From NCBI GenBank assembly GCA_033977485.1, contig CM066987.1, positions 89,808,588-89,872,587 on the forward strand: a stretch of 64,000 bases of DNA, given 5' to 3'. A model generated the notes under the pieces. It ran no database searches. It saw nothing but the letters and a program-made list of their open reading frames with translations, and was not told where the DNA came from. Positions 36,447 through 48,900 of the stretch are shown here, piece after piece. Source of the stretch: Hydrangea macrophylla (Eukaryota > Streptophyta > Magnoliopsida > Cornales > Hydrangeaceae). The position numbers and the translations under genes were made by a program. Position 1 is the stretch's first letter. Each line of letters begins with the position of its first letter.

Positions 36447-38084
36447 TGTAATACCCTATATTTTTCGTTGTACTTTTATGCCCTTTTGATATAAATCAGA
36501 TTCAGTGTGCTTGTCTTTACCTTTCCTTTATATACCTTTTCAATCGATTGAACCATTCTCAAGAAATTGAGGAACTTTTACTTTCAATCGATCGAACAGA
36601 CTTCATTCTATCGAATGTTTCTTTCTTCAAGTGATCAAACCTCCTTTAAGCACTTAAAACTCTATCGACCTGAATTTATGACATGTTCCCATTCTCAAGC
36701 GATTGAACATGTTTCAATCGATCAAACCCTGACCGACCTATTCTCAATCTATTGATCTCACTTCGATCGATCGTACTTGTTATTATTAGTATACGCAAAG
36801 CTTCCACCTGCCCTCTCCTTTGTCTATATATATATATGTGTTAGTTTAGGTGTGCTTGGGTTACTGAAAATCCTTGGAGAGAGAAGAGAGAGAGAGAGAT
36901 ATATAGTTTAATATATATACACACTCACATTTATATACACACTCGGATATATATTTTATACACGTAAACACACACACACACACACACACTTAGGAAGAGG
37001 GGAAGAGAAGAAGGAGAAGAAGAAAGAAGGAGAAAGAGAGAAGAAACCAGAGAGAAGGAGAAGAAAAAGAATGAGAGAGACCACCCCGAGGACCCATGGC
37101 CACCCAACACATCGCCGGTGTCGCCAAACTTCACGGTGAGTGCCCATACTCACTTAGTAACATAGCTATATATGTATGTATGTGTTTTGGCAAGAAAGAA
37201 CGGAACCCGAACATACACGGAAGGTCCAGTTCAGTTTCGGAATAAAGCTGCTCTCAATCGATCGAACCGATCTCAATCGATCAAACATATGCCGATCTCA
37301 ATCGATCAAACTTTACTTTTGTCAATCGATTGAAATGACTTCAATTGATCGAACATGACAGTTTGTTAAATGCTTTGTTATTTATATCTGATGGATTGCC
37401 AAGCTGGGTTATATCATGCGTTGATGGTTAGAAGCAGCATTGGAATAGTACTCATGTAGAATAATGTGTTAATGCATTAAACAGTGGAACCATTCAGTTA
37501 AGGTTGAGATAATAATGAGATTAAAAAGTCATCATGTTTAGTAGTGGGTCTATCGACTGCAGAAGTCGATACTATTTATATTTGTGCGTATGAATGCAGT
37601 CACTGAGATCATATGATGTCGGGTGTGGGATCCCAAAGTGCTGGGATAGGATCGGGACTACGTGTCAGGTTTTACGTATGATAGAGTTGGACTGTGTATC
37701 GGAGTTGGGAGGTTATGCGATGTAGGACTTCGTGTCAAGTTTAATATATCGGGGCTGGTGGCCGAAATGTTTTGGGGCTAGAGTACGGTAGTATATCAAG
37801 GCTGCGTACCATAGTAGTATATGGGGCTGCGTGGCGTAATAGTATTACGGAGCTGAGTGCTATGGTATTGCTGAGTGCTATGGTATTGTTGGGTGTTGTG
37901 GTATTGCTGAGTGTTGTGGTATTGCTGAGTGCTGTGGTATAGCATAGTTGAGAGCTGTAGTATATCAGGGCTGCGTGCTGTATTAGACTTTGGTTACGGA
38001 CAATGTGGTGACTTTCAATTGTCATGGCCTATAGGTCCAAAAAGGAATTTATTTTCTCTATTTTTACAACTGCGGAGTGTGACA
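36447..38084 (+). repeat. 3' LTR of gypsy B (1638 bp, internally deleted)
   Basis: It starts TGTAATACCC after AGGGGGATGA and matches 15352-17692. About 0.7 kb present in the 5' LTR (roughly 16860-17590) is absent here; the break joins CTGTATTA to GACTTTGG and has short microhomology (ATTA). The TATA run at about 36824-36836 is intact. TCGATCGA-type arrays lie at about 36540-36775 and 37254-37355. Confidence 0.87.
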
Positions 38085-40303
38085 CCAGCGTTCGAGCTAA
38101 AAAAAAGGTCTAAAATGACATTTTTGCCCTTGGGTCTTAAAAATCTATATATACCCGTTCATTTTTTCATTTTGGATGTATGAAAATAGAGTCTTCAGAC
38201 AGAGAGAGTTGTGAGGGAGAGTTTTTGATGTTTATACACAAACATACACATTCATGTCTTGCATGTCCTCTAGATCATCATCCAAGCTTGTGATCATCTT
38301 TCTTCCTGCATAATCTGAGTTCTTGCAAGATTCTTGAAGTCACTTAGCTCAGATTCTTGGAGTCTATTCAAGTATTGGGAGTTTTAGTTCAAGCTCTAGC
38401 TCAAGATCTTCAACATCTTTATCATCTCTCTCTTAAATTTATTTATATTTCATTATCCATTGGATTTTGTTCATTGTGAGTATTACAACTCACCCACAAT
38501 GTTTGCATATACATAATAATACATGTGTTTGATTTAGCAAAATCTATCTCTAGATCATCATAATCTTCATCCATTCCTTAAGTTTACATAAATCTCATGA
38601 TCCATATAGTTTTGATCACTTGGTGAGTGATGCAGTTCATGTATAATGTGTAATTTACATGTATAATTAATAAAAATATTGCATGTGTGTTTTGAGGAAG
38701 TCTTGCAAAGTTTTGTGAATTAAAATTGAAGTTATGTTATTGAATAACAAAGACTACTGGAAACTGCTAAACCCGAGCGCTCGAGCCTAGCAGTCTTTCG
38801 ACCATTGGTTTGTTTTTTATATGTTGAAGTTATTATAGTCTATGCTATGTGTTGTACTCTGAGCTTGGGTAACTGAACATGAGATAATATACGATATGTA
38901 TAAATTAGCTTGTCAATTCTGTAATTGCACTATATGCTTGCTTAGTAGTACCATGCTTAAGAAAATGATTGATTCATTATCTCCATGTTGAGTCTTCTAA
39001 CATGTTAATTCTATATTGTTGTCGGACTATTGCTATGATCAGTTTTGACGATAATAGTAATGCGTCGGGTCAAATCATTAATACTGTAATGAAGGTTAAT
39101 ACATGGATAATGTACTTAAATGAATAAGTGCTAATAGACGTGAGAGCATGGTAGTGTTGCATGGTTGTGTTGGATCACCTTGTCGGTTGTTTCGTGGTTG
39201 GTTTCATTTGTTGTGTGACCATAATGGTCCTGTCGTAAAATGTGTTACGTTCATGACGTGTGTTGTCAATTGTGTTGTGTTCGTGTTGTGTTGTGGTCAG
39301 TGTGTGGTGTTGTGTTGGTGTCGAGTTAGGGCCAATTGTGGGCTAGGACGATTGAGTTAGGGCCAATTATGGGCTAGCGAGTAATTAGAGGGCCATGTGT
39401 GGCTGTATTTTTGCATTTGAGGGTCATGTGTGGCCGTGTGGAAGAATGCGATTGAGTTAGGGTTGAATTGGGCTAGGAATTGTGTAGTGGCCAAATTGGG
39501 CTTGTTTATGAATTTGAGGTTGAATTGGGCATGATGTGTCAGTTGTCATGTGTTGACGGAAGCTGGTATCGTCGGTTCAGTCTTGTTGTGGTTGGGAAGA
39601 AGCTAGTACTGCCAATGTTGTGGTCGTGAGTGACAGGAGCTAGTACTATCAGTTGGGAGTCATTCGCATAGTGGATTCGTGCGTATTGGGTTTCATTGTT
39701 GAAAACGCATAGTCAGAGAAAGAATGTTGGGTTTTGGGTGAGAACTTGTGTAACGTCGCGATAACTTCTAAGTGATAACGTAAATGGTGTATATGTTCAT
39801 ATTGTGTGTGCTTTGTAGTATTTCACTCAACTTTCAGCTGACGGGCATGTGACCTTGCACATCCGTGTCCAGCTGCTGTAGTTCCAGGTATTGAAGATGC
39901 TGTTCTGCTAGGCGAGTACCGTGGAGATGAGAACGTGGACGAGGAAGGTTGGGGCTTCGCCAGTTAAAGAGGAAGTCCGTGATGTTGAAGCCAATCTGTT
40001 CCCGTTGGGGAATTTTATTATCTATTTTTTATTATGTTGATAATTGTTGTTGTTGTCCGCCGTTTGGTCTTTAAACTTCTGTTCTTTTTGAATTTGGAGG
40101 TCTGTAATATTTAAGTCTGTATAATAGAGATTGTAAGACACTGATATTGCTTCCGCTAAACTTAGAACATTTCCGCTGCTATTAGTGCTCTAAAATTTTA
40201 TTTCATTGGTATTTGGACAATCATGCGATTTGTAATATAATGAGCCTACGGGTCCGAGAAAAAAGTTCACTTCCCTTAATTATCTCAACATCAGGGCGTG
40301 ACA
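38085..40303 (+). repeat. 3' LTR of gypsy A, right part
   Basis: This continues the LTR interrupted at 15351 (TTCGAGCTAAAAA, then TGACATTTTTGCCC) through to GCGTGACA at 40303, followed by the AAAAC duplication. It has an intact TATA box TATATATAC at 38145-38153. Where the 5' LTR has a four-unit GAGCGCTC array, this copy has a single unit (38775-38784). Confidence 0.9.
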
Positions 40304-40367
40304 AAAACTCAGGTCGGTTTTCCTCATTCTCTATCAATTTCTATCTTCATCCTCTCCCCTAAATATA

Positions 40368-40618
40368 CTCCCTCTGTCCCTTTTTTAAGTCCATTTTTGG
40401 GAACTCAACTTATTAAGGGGACAAAAAGAATCTACACATACTTTCCACAATTGCCCCTAATCATTACAATAACTTTTTTAGTTTTGTCTTTGTGTAGATT
40501 TCAAAGAAGGGCAATTTTGGAAAGTAAGTAAAAATTGTATACTAATTTAAGAAAATGGACACTAATTTTGGGACATCCCAAAATGAAATAAAGGACTCAA
40601 AAAAAAGGATGGAGGGAG
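40368..40618. mobile_element. Stowaway-type MITE (251 bp)
   Basis: Terminal inverted repeats CTCCCTCTGTCCC (left) and CTCCCTCCATCCT (right, reverse complement) with TA on both sides (40366-40367, 40619-40620) are the hallmark of Tc1/mariner-derived Stowaway MITEs. It has no coding capacity. Confidence 0.88.
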
Positions 40619-41460
40619 TAGTATGTATCAATGTTAATTCATGTACTAAGGAAACAAAACACTTTCTTACAAACACAACACTGCTTCTTCAATATATAAA
40701 AGCAAAAAGTTACTTATATTTTTAAGTTGAAGATATTTTTATTTGATTACATGAGACTGCGGTCCTCAGCTTCTACAACTCGTCTCACATTTTCAAATTA
40801 TTTATTTATTTATTTTATTTTATTTATTTTTTGAATGGTGTCACAAGGTCCCTATGACGGGGGTTAGCGAGACACGACGGGGCGAGAAAGCACAGGGGGA
40901 GTCAAAATCCTCATTAAAAAAATACTCCCTAATGCGGCCCCAAAGGTTGGAACCCACTACCTCTCATTTGTGGGAAGGGATCCGGACCATCTCATCTAAA
41001 TAAATGGTTAACTTTTTTATTTTAGTTCTACACATTATCGTATTTTATGTCTCACTTTGTCTGGTGTATATCAATACTAATACATGTAACAAGAGAACAA
41101 AGCCACTCAAGTTGCAAAAGAAGCATTAAGCTCAACCAGAAAATCAAACACACACACAAAAAAAAACAAAAAAAAAAAATCTACAGAATTTTTTTCTCAC
41201 TCCAAATACATGTTTATTTAAAAGCGACACCATTGCTTAAGAGAAAAATACAATAAAAAATTTTATCATTAGTATATTTAACTTTAAAGATGAAAAATTG
41301 ACAATTACTAAAATCAACAGTCAATGAATAAAATGAACTTCATATGTAATTTTTTCTTTACTAACCTAAAAGAAAAGGTGTAGTATGCAACTTTGGTGTG
41401 CCATTCTATATGTATTTTTGGTGTATCATTGATAGGTAGAACATAACTCTTACCTCCTTT
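40619..41460. other. Intergenic, no gene seen
   Basis: AT-rich sequence. A more GC-rich stretch at about 40840-40990 (GGTCCCTATGACGGGGG, then GGAACCCACTACCTCTC) looks like a decayed repeat, but no boundaries could be set. A-rich runs occur near 41150-41180. Confidence 0.4.
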
Positions 41461-42087
41461 ACTCAGAGTAGGGACCCAATTCTGGATCATCTTCTGGAAT
41501 CGTATGGGGTGGGTATGGGACGGGGCCCCCATATCCCGCCCCCGCCCCGTTTCAGTAAACCCTTCCCCCGCTCCGCACTCGGGGTCCCTGACCCCGCCCC
41601 GCCCTGATTATGATTTTTTTTTTTGGTATACAAATTGAAAAAACAGTTTTTTTAATACATTTTTTTTTCCAATAATGCAGTTTTTTTTTTAACTTACCCA
41701 ATTAGTTCCCCAAATAGTGCAGTTTTTTTTAAAAAATAGTAATACACATAACTATTGAGAGGTAAAAATGTAAATACAAGTATATTCGGGACGGGTTCAG
41801 ATTTTTTGACCTTACCATGACCCCGACCCGAATCCGATTCGGATTTTAAAAACCTCCCCCATACCCACCCCGAATCATATAAAGCCCCCCATACCCTACT
41901 TATTAAGGACGAGGCGGGACGGGGCGGAGCGGGGCGGGTAACCCGAAAAACCCGTCCCATTGCCGTCCCTACTCAGAGGAAGTGTCAGGCAACTCTCTCT
42001 CTCTCTCTCTCTCTCTCTAGGTAGAACATAACTCTTACCTCCTTTACTCAGGAGTAAGGGTCAGGCACCTCTCTCTCTCTCTCTCTT
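41434..42087. repeat. Local tandem duplication split by the hAT MITE
   Basis: AGGTAGAACATAACTCTTAC with the following CTCCTTTACTCAG occurs at 41434 and again at 42019. Each copy is followed by a GTCAGGCA(A/C)CTCTCTCT run, the first copy after removing the MITE. CT microsatellites at about 41993-42018 and 42070-42087 end each unit and probably promoted the duplication. Confidence 0.7.
41469..41970. mobile_element. Non-autonomous hAT MITE with GC-rich ends (502 bp)
   Basis: The element runs from TAGGGACCC to GCCGTCCCT and is flanked by a perfect 8-bp duplication ACTCAGAG (41461-41468, 41971-41978). Both subterminal regions are dense in CCCCGCCCCG/GGGGCGGG-type motifs, a pattern known from plant hAT elements; the middle is AT-rich. 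There is no coding sequence. Confidence 0.8.
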
Positions 42088-42198
42088 CTTTTCTTAGACA
42101 CATTCAGACCTCAGTTCCCGCCATCTCACCTTTGAGAGAGCAGTCCATGTATATCCCGATGATTCCCAAAAAACATCTCACTGAGAAACTCCTCTCTC

Positions 42199-42995
42199 TT
42201 GAAACAATGTGTTACCACCAAAACATTGCAGCAAATCCACACCCAAATGCTCATTAACTCCATAGGCAAACCCAATTTCCTACTCTCCAAACTCATTGAT
42301 CTCAAAGACTTCAACTATGCTCACTTCTCTTCTCTAACATACCTCAACCCAAAGATTACGCTTAACAATGTTATGATCCATTGCCTAACAACAACATGGC
42401 AAAAATTCAATCTTTCTTTACAATTCTATTACTAAATGAAGTTTTCGAGATTAAAACCCAATAATTTTACATAACCATTTCTTTTTATTGCCTGTGCAAA
42501 TCTTTTGGCATTGCAACATGGGCTGTTGGCTCATGCTATGGTATTCAAGAATGGGTTAAAGGTTGATGGTCATGTGAGTCATTCCTTGATAACAATGTAT
42601 TCGAGGTGTGGTGAAATGGGTTATGCACAAAAAGTGTTTGATGAAATTCCAGAGACATTTGGTTTCGTGGAATTCAATGATTTCTAGGCATTCTAAGATA
42701 GGTTTTGCAAAGGAGGCGATGTCAATGTTTGGGAAAATGAGGAGCGATGGGTTTGAGCCCGACGAAATGACTTTAGTGAGTGTTCTTGGGGCATGTGGAG
42801 ACTTGGGAGATTTGAGTTTGGGGAAATGGGTTGAGGGGTTTGTTGTGGTTAGTAAGATGGAGCTGAACTCTTATGTGGGATCTGAGTTAATTGATATGTA
42901 TGGCAAGTGTGGGGATTTGTCGTCGACAAGGGGGTATTTGACAGGATGGCCAAGAGAGATGTGGTCATCTGGAATGCCATGATTATAGGACAAGT

Positions 42996-43044
<49 letters not shown>

Positions 43045-44518
43045 CGCTCAGTTGTTTTTATTTTCTTTGTGCTCGCAATTTGTTCATTCTGGGCTAGGTT
43101 AATATGTCCACCACCATAAATAATTTTGAGAGATGCGTTTAGTCCATGATCCACTATCATTTTTAGAAAAACCAATCAATTCTTGTGACAAAAAACTGAA
43201 CTTTATCGTGAAGATACATGTTTGTAAGATGCCTACTCTTGTAAACTATTGTTGTCATTAGTACCTATAATTAATGGATATGCATTTCGGTAATCCTGAA
43301 AGGTTGAGTTTGCTTCACTAGATTTTGTTGCATCAAGTAACTAAAACGATGTTGTATTGGGCGAATTACTTTTGATGCAAGAGATCAGCAAAATGTTTCT
43401 TGTCACTAACTTGAAACTTCAGTGGCCTCTTGTTTAGCATGCTTTCTTTGGCAAAGATTAGCATGTTATGTTCAAGTCGTACTTACTTTCTGATGGATAG
43501 TAAATAATCTGATCAAATTGTTTGTGATTTTTAATTCAACAAGCTACTAATTGAAACTACTCGTGACAGATATGTGCAAAATGGATTATTAGATGAAGCA
43601 ATCGTGTTATTTAGTTGTATGAAAGAGGCAGGGGTTAACCCGGATAAAATCACATTTATTGGAGTTCTATCTGCTTGTGGCTCAATTGGTGCCCTTGATT
43701 TTGGATCATGGGTTGATACATATGCTTCAGAAAGAGGGTTACAACATGATATCTATGTTGCTACTGCTTTGATTGACATGTAAGCAAAGTGCGTGACCCT
43801 GGACCATGCATATAGAGTTTTTGAAAACATGCCCGAGAAATATGAGGTCTCTTGGAATGCCATGATCTCCGCCCTTGCTTTTCATGGGCGGACCAAGGAG
43901 GCCTTATCACTGTTCAAATGCATGTCCAGAGAGGGTGGGACAGCCCAGCCTAACGATATCACCTTTGTAGGACTACTTTCAACATGTGTGAACGTTGGTT
44001 TGGTTGATCATGGCCATCGATTGTTTGATCAAATGAGCTCATTGTTTGGACTGGTCCCAAAAATCGAGCATTACTCTTGTATGGTTGATCTTTTGGCACG
44101 TGCGGGACAGGTATATGAAGCAGGGGACTTCATTCAAAAAATGCCTGAAAGGCCTAATGAAATTGAATTGGGTGCATTGCTCGGTGCCTGTCAGAAACTT
44201 AAAAATACGGATGTTGGTGAACGGGTTATGCAGCTTCTTCTAGAGATGGAGCCTTCACATTCCAGAAACTACATAATTTTGTCAAACATATATGCAAACT
44301 TGAATAGATGGGGTGAACCGGCTAGGATGAGAGTGTTGATGTGACAAAGAGGTGTTACTAAAACTCCAAGTTGTAGCTGGGTTGAGATGGATTCTAAATT
44401 TCATGAATTTCACACTGGTGACCGTTTAGACATTGATTCTAGAGAAATTTGTCTACTTAACTTGCTATACGAGGAGATGAGAATGGAGGGTTACTTTCAA
44501 AATGTTGATCTCCTATAA
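42199..44518 (+). pseudogene. PLS/E-type pentatricopeptide-repeat protein, broken
   Basis: The reading can be followed as a PPR RNA-binding protein of the organelle editing or processing type. The N-terminus MKQCVTTKTLQQIHTQM at 42199 and repeats such as HSLITMYSRCGEMGYAQKVF, SWNSMIS, PDEMTLVSVLGACGDLG, YVATALIDM and VSWNAMISALAFHGRTKEA are characteristic. An E-type end (CSWVEMDSKFHEFHTGD) stops at TAA 44516-44518. The overall plan resembles the Arabidopsis At2g34400-type proteins. Damage includes stops at 42433-42435, about 42471, 43781-43783 and 44342-44344, frameshifts near 42650 and 42935, and about 580 bp of non-coding sequence with a GT/GC microsatellite between IWNAMI and YVQNGLLDEA. 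It is very unlikely to be functional. Confidence 0.88.
42994..43048 (+). repeat. (GT)n/(GC)n microsatellite inside the PPR pseudogene
   Basis: A GTGTGCGTGTG run passing into GCGCGCGC marks the start of the non-coding stretch that splits the PPR coding region. Alternating purine-pyrimidine sequence of this type can adopt Z-DNA. Confidence 0.85.
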
Positions 44519-45457
44519 AGAGGCTAAAATTGAGATGCTTGCTTATCCATTTCATAAACTAGGAAACAACATGCTGGGATTTAATGCATCATCTTAGGTT
44601 GGTGATTTGCGGCACTTATACCGTGGTCGTGTATTTAATGTTAACAAACACGAAAAATAGGAGTTCTAGTACATGTAACACCTTTTCAATGGCTCATCTT
44701 TCTTTTGAAGTGTGCATATTCTCTTACATCTTAGCCTCAAATGCTTCTATTCGTGCCTACCTTTCAAAAATCCAATAGCTATTTGTGCCTTGTTAACCTA
44801 AAACTCAACTCTTCAATTGAATAAGAGACACTTCTTTTCTATCAGAAAAAGAAATGGTTAAAAAAATAGAAAAAGTGAGTGAAATTCATTGGGAAAAGCA
44901 TAAAAACTTGGAAAGTTAGAAATTGTTGTGGCTGTTAAGACTTAAGGGATCCAAAAACGGCTACTGGCTTGATTAATTGTTTGTTTACGATTATTGATTT
45001 GAATTAACCTTTTTCCGAAAAAAAATATTTGTTTGTTTACCGCATGCAAGTTTGGCTTTTTTCAAGAGAATTTATTTTGCGAGAATATAGGATTTTTCCT
45101 TGTAATGAATTTATTGAAAAAAATCGTCACTTCAATCCCTTGTGCAACCTCATTCTCACCTTGTTTAGTTTACTTTGTATATTTTCAGCTTGGAAAAATA
45201 TGTGGAAGGGAGAGTTCCTGGAAGGCTACATAGAATAGTGTGCGGCGAGATTCAGTTGTAGGCTTGGAGCCAGGAGTTCAGTGAGGTGAACAAACATTTG
45301 GTGAGTTGATTAACCATCTTTTTTGTGTTCTTACTGAGTTACTTGTTTGGGTTGGCACTCCAAAGAAAGCCTTTTGACATTTTTTTAGCGCTTTTTTATG
45401 ATAAATTTTGATGTTCAAGCCATGCAATCCTTTTATATCTTCTGTTCTGACTAATCA

Positions 45458-45514
<57 letters not shown>

Positions 45515-45954
45515 GTAGAGTAAAAAAGTACAAGGAGGCTAATATACATAAAAAGGAGATTATATAAATGCTGATTTTAATGACTACACAGCCTAATATA
45601 AATGCTGAATTTTGCATGGATTTGTTGAATTTCCTTAAAAAGCTGTGTATGTGTGTGTATGTGTGACATGTGCGCATATACGCGTAGATAGCATTTGGTT
45701 TATAAGAAACTAAATCTTGGGCAGATATATGGAAAACCTTTACTCTAAGCTAGTTCAAATTGGAAATGTCTTACATAGAATCACTTTTGGGTGTTGGAAA
45801 AATCAGATAGCAAAACAGAGTAGAGAAGAGGTCACACTTGCGTATTCAAAGCCAAATATAATCACCAAAGCTAAACATCCTATCATGGCACTGCTACATA
45901 AACAAGACCTCATTCCTAGCACTGAGTCATAGAATCTCTTGAACGGTACATCGG
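44519..45954. other. Intergenic between PPR pseudogene and ATPase gene
   Basis: No further gene was recognised. A pure CT microsatellite lies at about 45463-45510. The ATPase stop codon is at 45957-45955 on the minus strand, so the last several hundred bases include its 3' UTR. Confidence 0.5.
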
Positions 45955-48900
45955 CTATTCAATGACAATTTCTGATAATATGCCTTGAGAACCAGGATGA
46001 GTAATAGAGTTCTTGCAACTATTTTTCTTGCAACAGGATGAGTATTTCAGATTCTCATTTGTCTTCTGATCACCAGGATGAGTATTAGAGTTCTTGCAAC
46101 AGGATGAGTATTTCTGATTCTCATTTGTCTTTTGATCACCTGTTTCTGGGTCTACTGGAACATACTTCTGTACACTCTGTGAAGCCTTATCTTGGGTGAT
46201 CGTGTTACAACATCCCTGCTCAGAACCGCATTGATTCTTTACCGTGACTTTGCATTTATCTTTCTCATTCGAGCTTGAAATGAGAGGTGTTCGGCTATCA
46301 TTCGTGCTCTCAGTCCATGATGGAGCGGTAGACAGAGATGATTTTCTTTCTTCTTTTTGGTTCTCTCGCAAAAGTAGCATACTGTTCAAAATCACGATCA
46401 AGCACGTCCCTACGTCAGTAAGAACAGCAGCCCAAACCAGAGGGTAACCGGCGAAAGCCAAAGCAAGGATAGCACCCTTTGTAGTTACTGAAAAGACAAC
46501 ATTCTCGATGAGTTTTCTACGCGTTCTTCTGGCAAGTCGAACGGCTTCTGGTATCTTTTGAATGTTGTTCGACATGAGAATCACATTCCCGGTCTCCATT
46601 GCAAGTGCTGAACCAGAAATGCCCATTGAAATGCCAATGTCTGCAGTTGCTAAGGCGGGGGCATCATTCATCCCATCTCCGATCATAGCCACCGGACCTT
46701 TCTCCTTAAAAATCTCAATAATTGTTGCCTTTTCTTCGGGCAAAAGTTCTGCACGGACTTCGTCAAGAGCATACAATAGCTGCCATGAAGATAAATACGT
46801 TTCTATCTCGTCAAAAATGTTTGCTTTGTGCGTGTGGTGACAGACTCAAGGACTGGACTCAAAAACAAGAAAAGGAATCGGGTAGGTTGTGACCCATTTA
46901 ACTAACCAGGCTGAACAAACTTTTTTTTGGGTCGTGTTGGGTTTGTTCCCGTTGGATTGGAGCCACCACACAACCATGCACTCTAATTATTGCTTATGAA
47001 ATTGGCACAGATTTGATGTAAGAAACCTAACAATTTACGTGGTTTGGCATAAGTCTGTGTCCGTGGCTGGAGATATGATAATATGACATGGTTTCGCTAT
47101 GAATAAGGACAAAATTAGTTACAATTGCATTGTGCGTAACTTTCTCTCACAATTCTGAATGCTTTTAGTGGAACCTTATCCTAGAATGGAACACAACTTT
47201 CTCTCACTATTCCAGATCTTTTGAGTCTGGATAGTTTTAACGCTTAAGCTTTTGGATCAGCTTGTGACTTGGCAAGTATGTTCGATCACAACACGGCTTA
47301 CCAATATACAGGGGCGGAACTAGAAGTTTGCCTTTGGAGTGCTGAGTTACTACGTAGGCTATCTAACAATACACATTGGGGTTTGGGGGCAAAGCCCCGA
47401 GGCGATTTTTTTGGTTCTATTTATACATGGGTATACTTTTTTTTTTTCCCCCCCTTATTAGTAAGACTATAAAATTACTATGTCAGGTTATTTTGTATTG
47501 TTTGAGAGTTGTTGGGGAGGTGGGCGGGGTTTGAGTTTATCATAATGAGTGGTCTAATTGTACAGAGTAATGTTATTCTACCCAAATCTTTGTATCTTAA
47601 ATGATTCTCAAACACATATGGTTGAAATTTAGAATTGAAAAAAAGCATTAAAATGATTTAAGGTAACTAAGGGGTAGCATATTTTTTTTGTTTGGGGGTG
47701 CCAACAGACAACAAAGAAGAAAAATAACACACATACATGTATATTAGTAAGAATATTTTACCACATGTGTGTTAAAATGTTAATGCCATGTTAGCTATGT
47801 TTGTAATTTGTTTATTAGCTTATGTCCTTTTTAGTCTTTTGTTATCTTGTAATAGATGGGTGCCAAGTGTATGGATGATATATGATCCTTCTAGGGTAAG
47901 CTTGGCATAGAGATAAACTCTATTTTGTGTTGTAAAAATCTGCTGGAGAAAGATACATAGCAGTCCCTGTTTTTTGCTCTACCCTTTTCTCATCAACTCA
48001 AACCTCTTCACTTGTTACTTCACAAAAATGAATCACAAAATTAGTTTGGGTATTTGAATACAAACCCAACAGAGTGGTATCAGAGCAAGGTGGATCAACC
48101 ACAGCTGGGAGTTCATAAATTTGAAAGGGAAACAAACCCTAGAAGAAGAAGATTTACATGGCAACTTCAAGCAACCAAAATCAGGGAACTCAACCCCAAA
48201 TTCCAATCTTTAATGGGGAAAATTATGACTTTTGGTGTGTGAAGATGAGAACTATATTTGTATCCAATGAACTTTGGGAGTACGTAGAAGATGGGTATGA
48301 AGAACCGGAAGATGCCGAGACTTTGGCAAATGTTCAAAGGCAAATTAAAGAGCACAAGAAGAAGGATGCAAAAGCCCTAACTTTCATTCAACAAGGAGTT
48401 GTTGATACAATTTTTCCAAAAATCATGAGAGCAACAAAGGCAAAGGAAGCATGGGATATCTTGCAACAAGAGTATGAAGGAGATGAAAAGGTAAGAAATG
48501 TGAAACTTCAAACTCTTAGAAGAGAATTTGCAAATATGAAAATGAATGATGCTGAAATGTTAAAGGATTTTTCATCAAGATTTATAGGGCTTGTAAATCA
48601 AATGAAATCCTATGGTGAAGAAATTAGTGATAAAATTATTGTGGAGAAAATGTTGATTAGTTTACCTGAAAAGTTTGATTCCATTGTGTCTATCATTGAA
48701 CAAACTAAGGAAATGTCTAAGTTAAGTATTCAAGAATTGATGGGTTCATTAAAAGCCTTCGAGCAAAGATTGATACAACGCTCCGAAAAATCGATTGAAA
48801 GTGCTTTTCAATCTAAACTCAATATTCAAGAAGTACCAAAATTTGATCAAACCAAAGGGGAGTCTTCTAGAGGTGGAAGACAAGCAAGAGGAAGAGGTAG

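Larger units (their letters stand above)
15352..38084 (+). mobile_element. Gypsy element B (chromovirus), inserted in the 3' LTR of A
   Basis: It begins TGTAATACCC at 15352 and ends GTGACA at 38084. Sequence of element A resumes directly after it (CAGCGTTCGAGCTAA compared with CGAGCCCTCGAGCTAA in the 5' LTR). The expected 5-bp duplication is imperfect: TGAGC on the left, CCAGC on the right, from an ancestral CGAGC. Its internal region, 17693-21370 plus 35579-36446, encodes a decayed gag-pol with a terminal chromodomain. Gypsy C is inserted in its integrase at 21371. Confidence 0.85.
7814..40303 (+). mobile_element. Gypsy element A (chromovirus, Tekay/Del-like), host of a nested stack
   Basis: This is the outermost member of a nest of LTR retrotransposons. 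The 5' LTR starts TGTAAC at 7814 and the 3' LTR ends GTGACA at 40303. The flanks carry a perfect 5-bp duplication AAAAC (7809-7813 and 40304-40308), so both ends belong to one insertion. The internal region 10272-15157 encodes gag, protease, reverse transcriptase, RNase H, integrase and a chromodomain, all broken. The 3' LTR is interrupted after 15351 by gypsy B and resumes at about 38085. The order and the C-terminal chromodomain place it in the chromovirus branch; the 2.4-kb LTRs fit the Tekay/Del lineage. Confidence 0.9.

Noticed and set aside
42994..43573. Normal spliceosomal intron in the PPR gene
   Set aside because: GT and AG are present, but joining them shifts the frame by one, and the rest of the gene is already broken. 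An insertion in a pseudogene is simpler.
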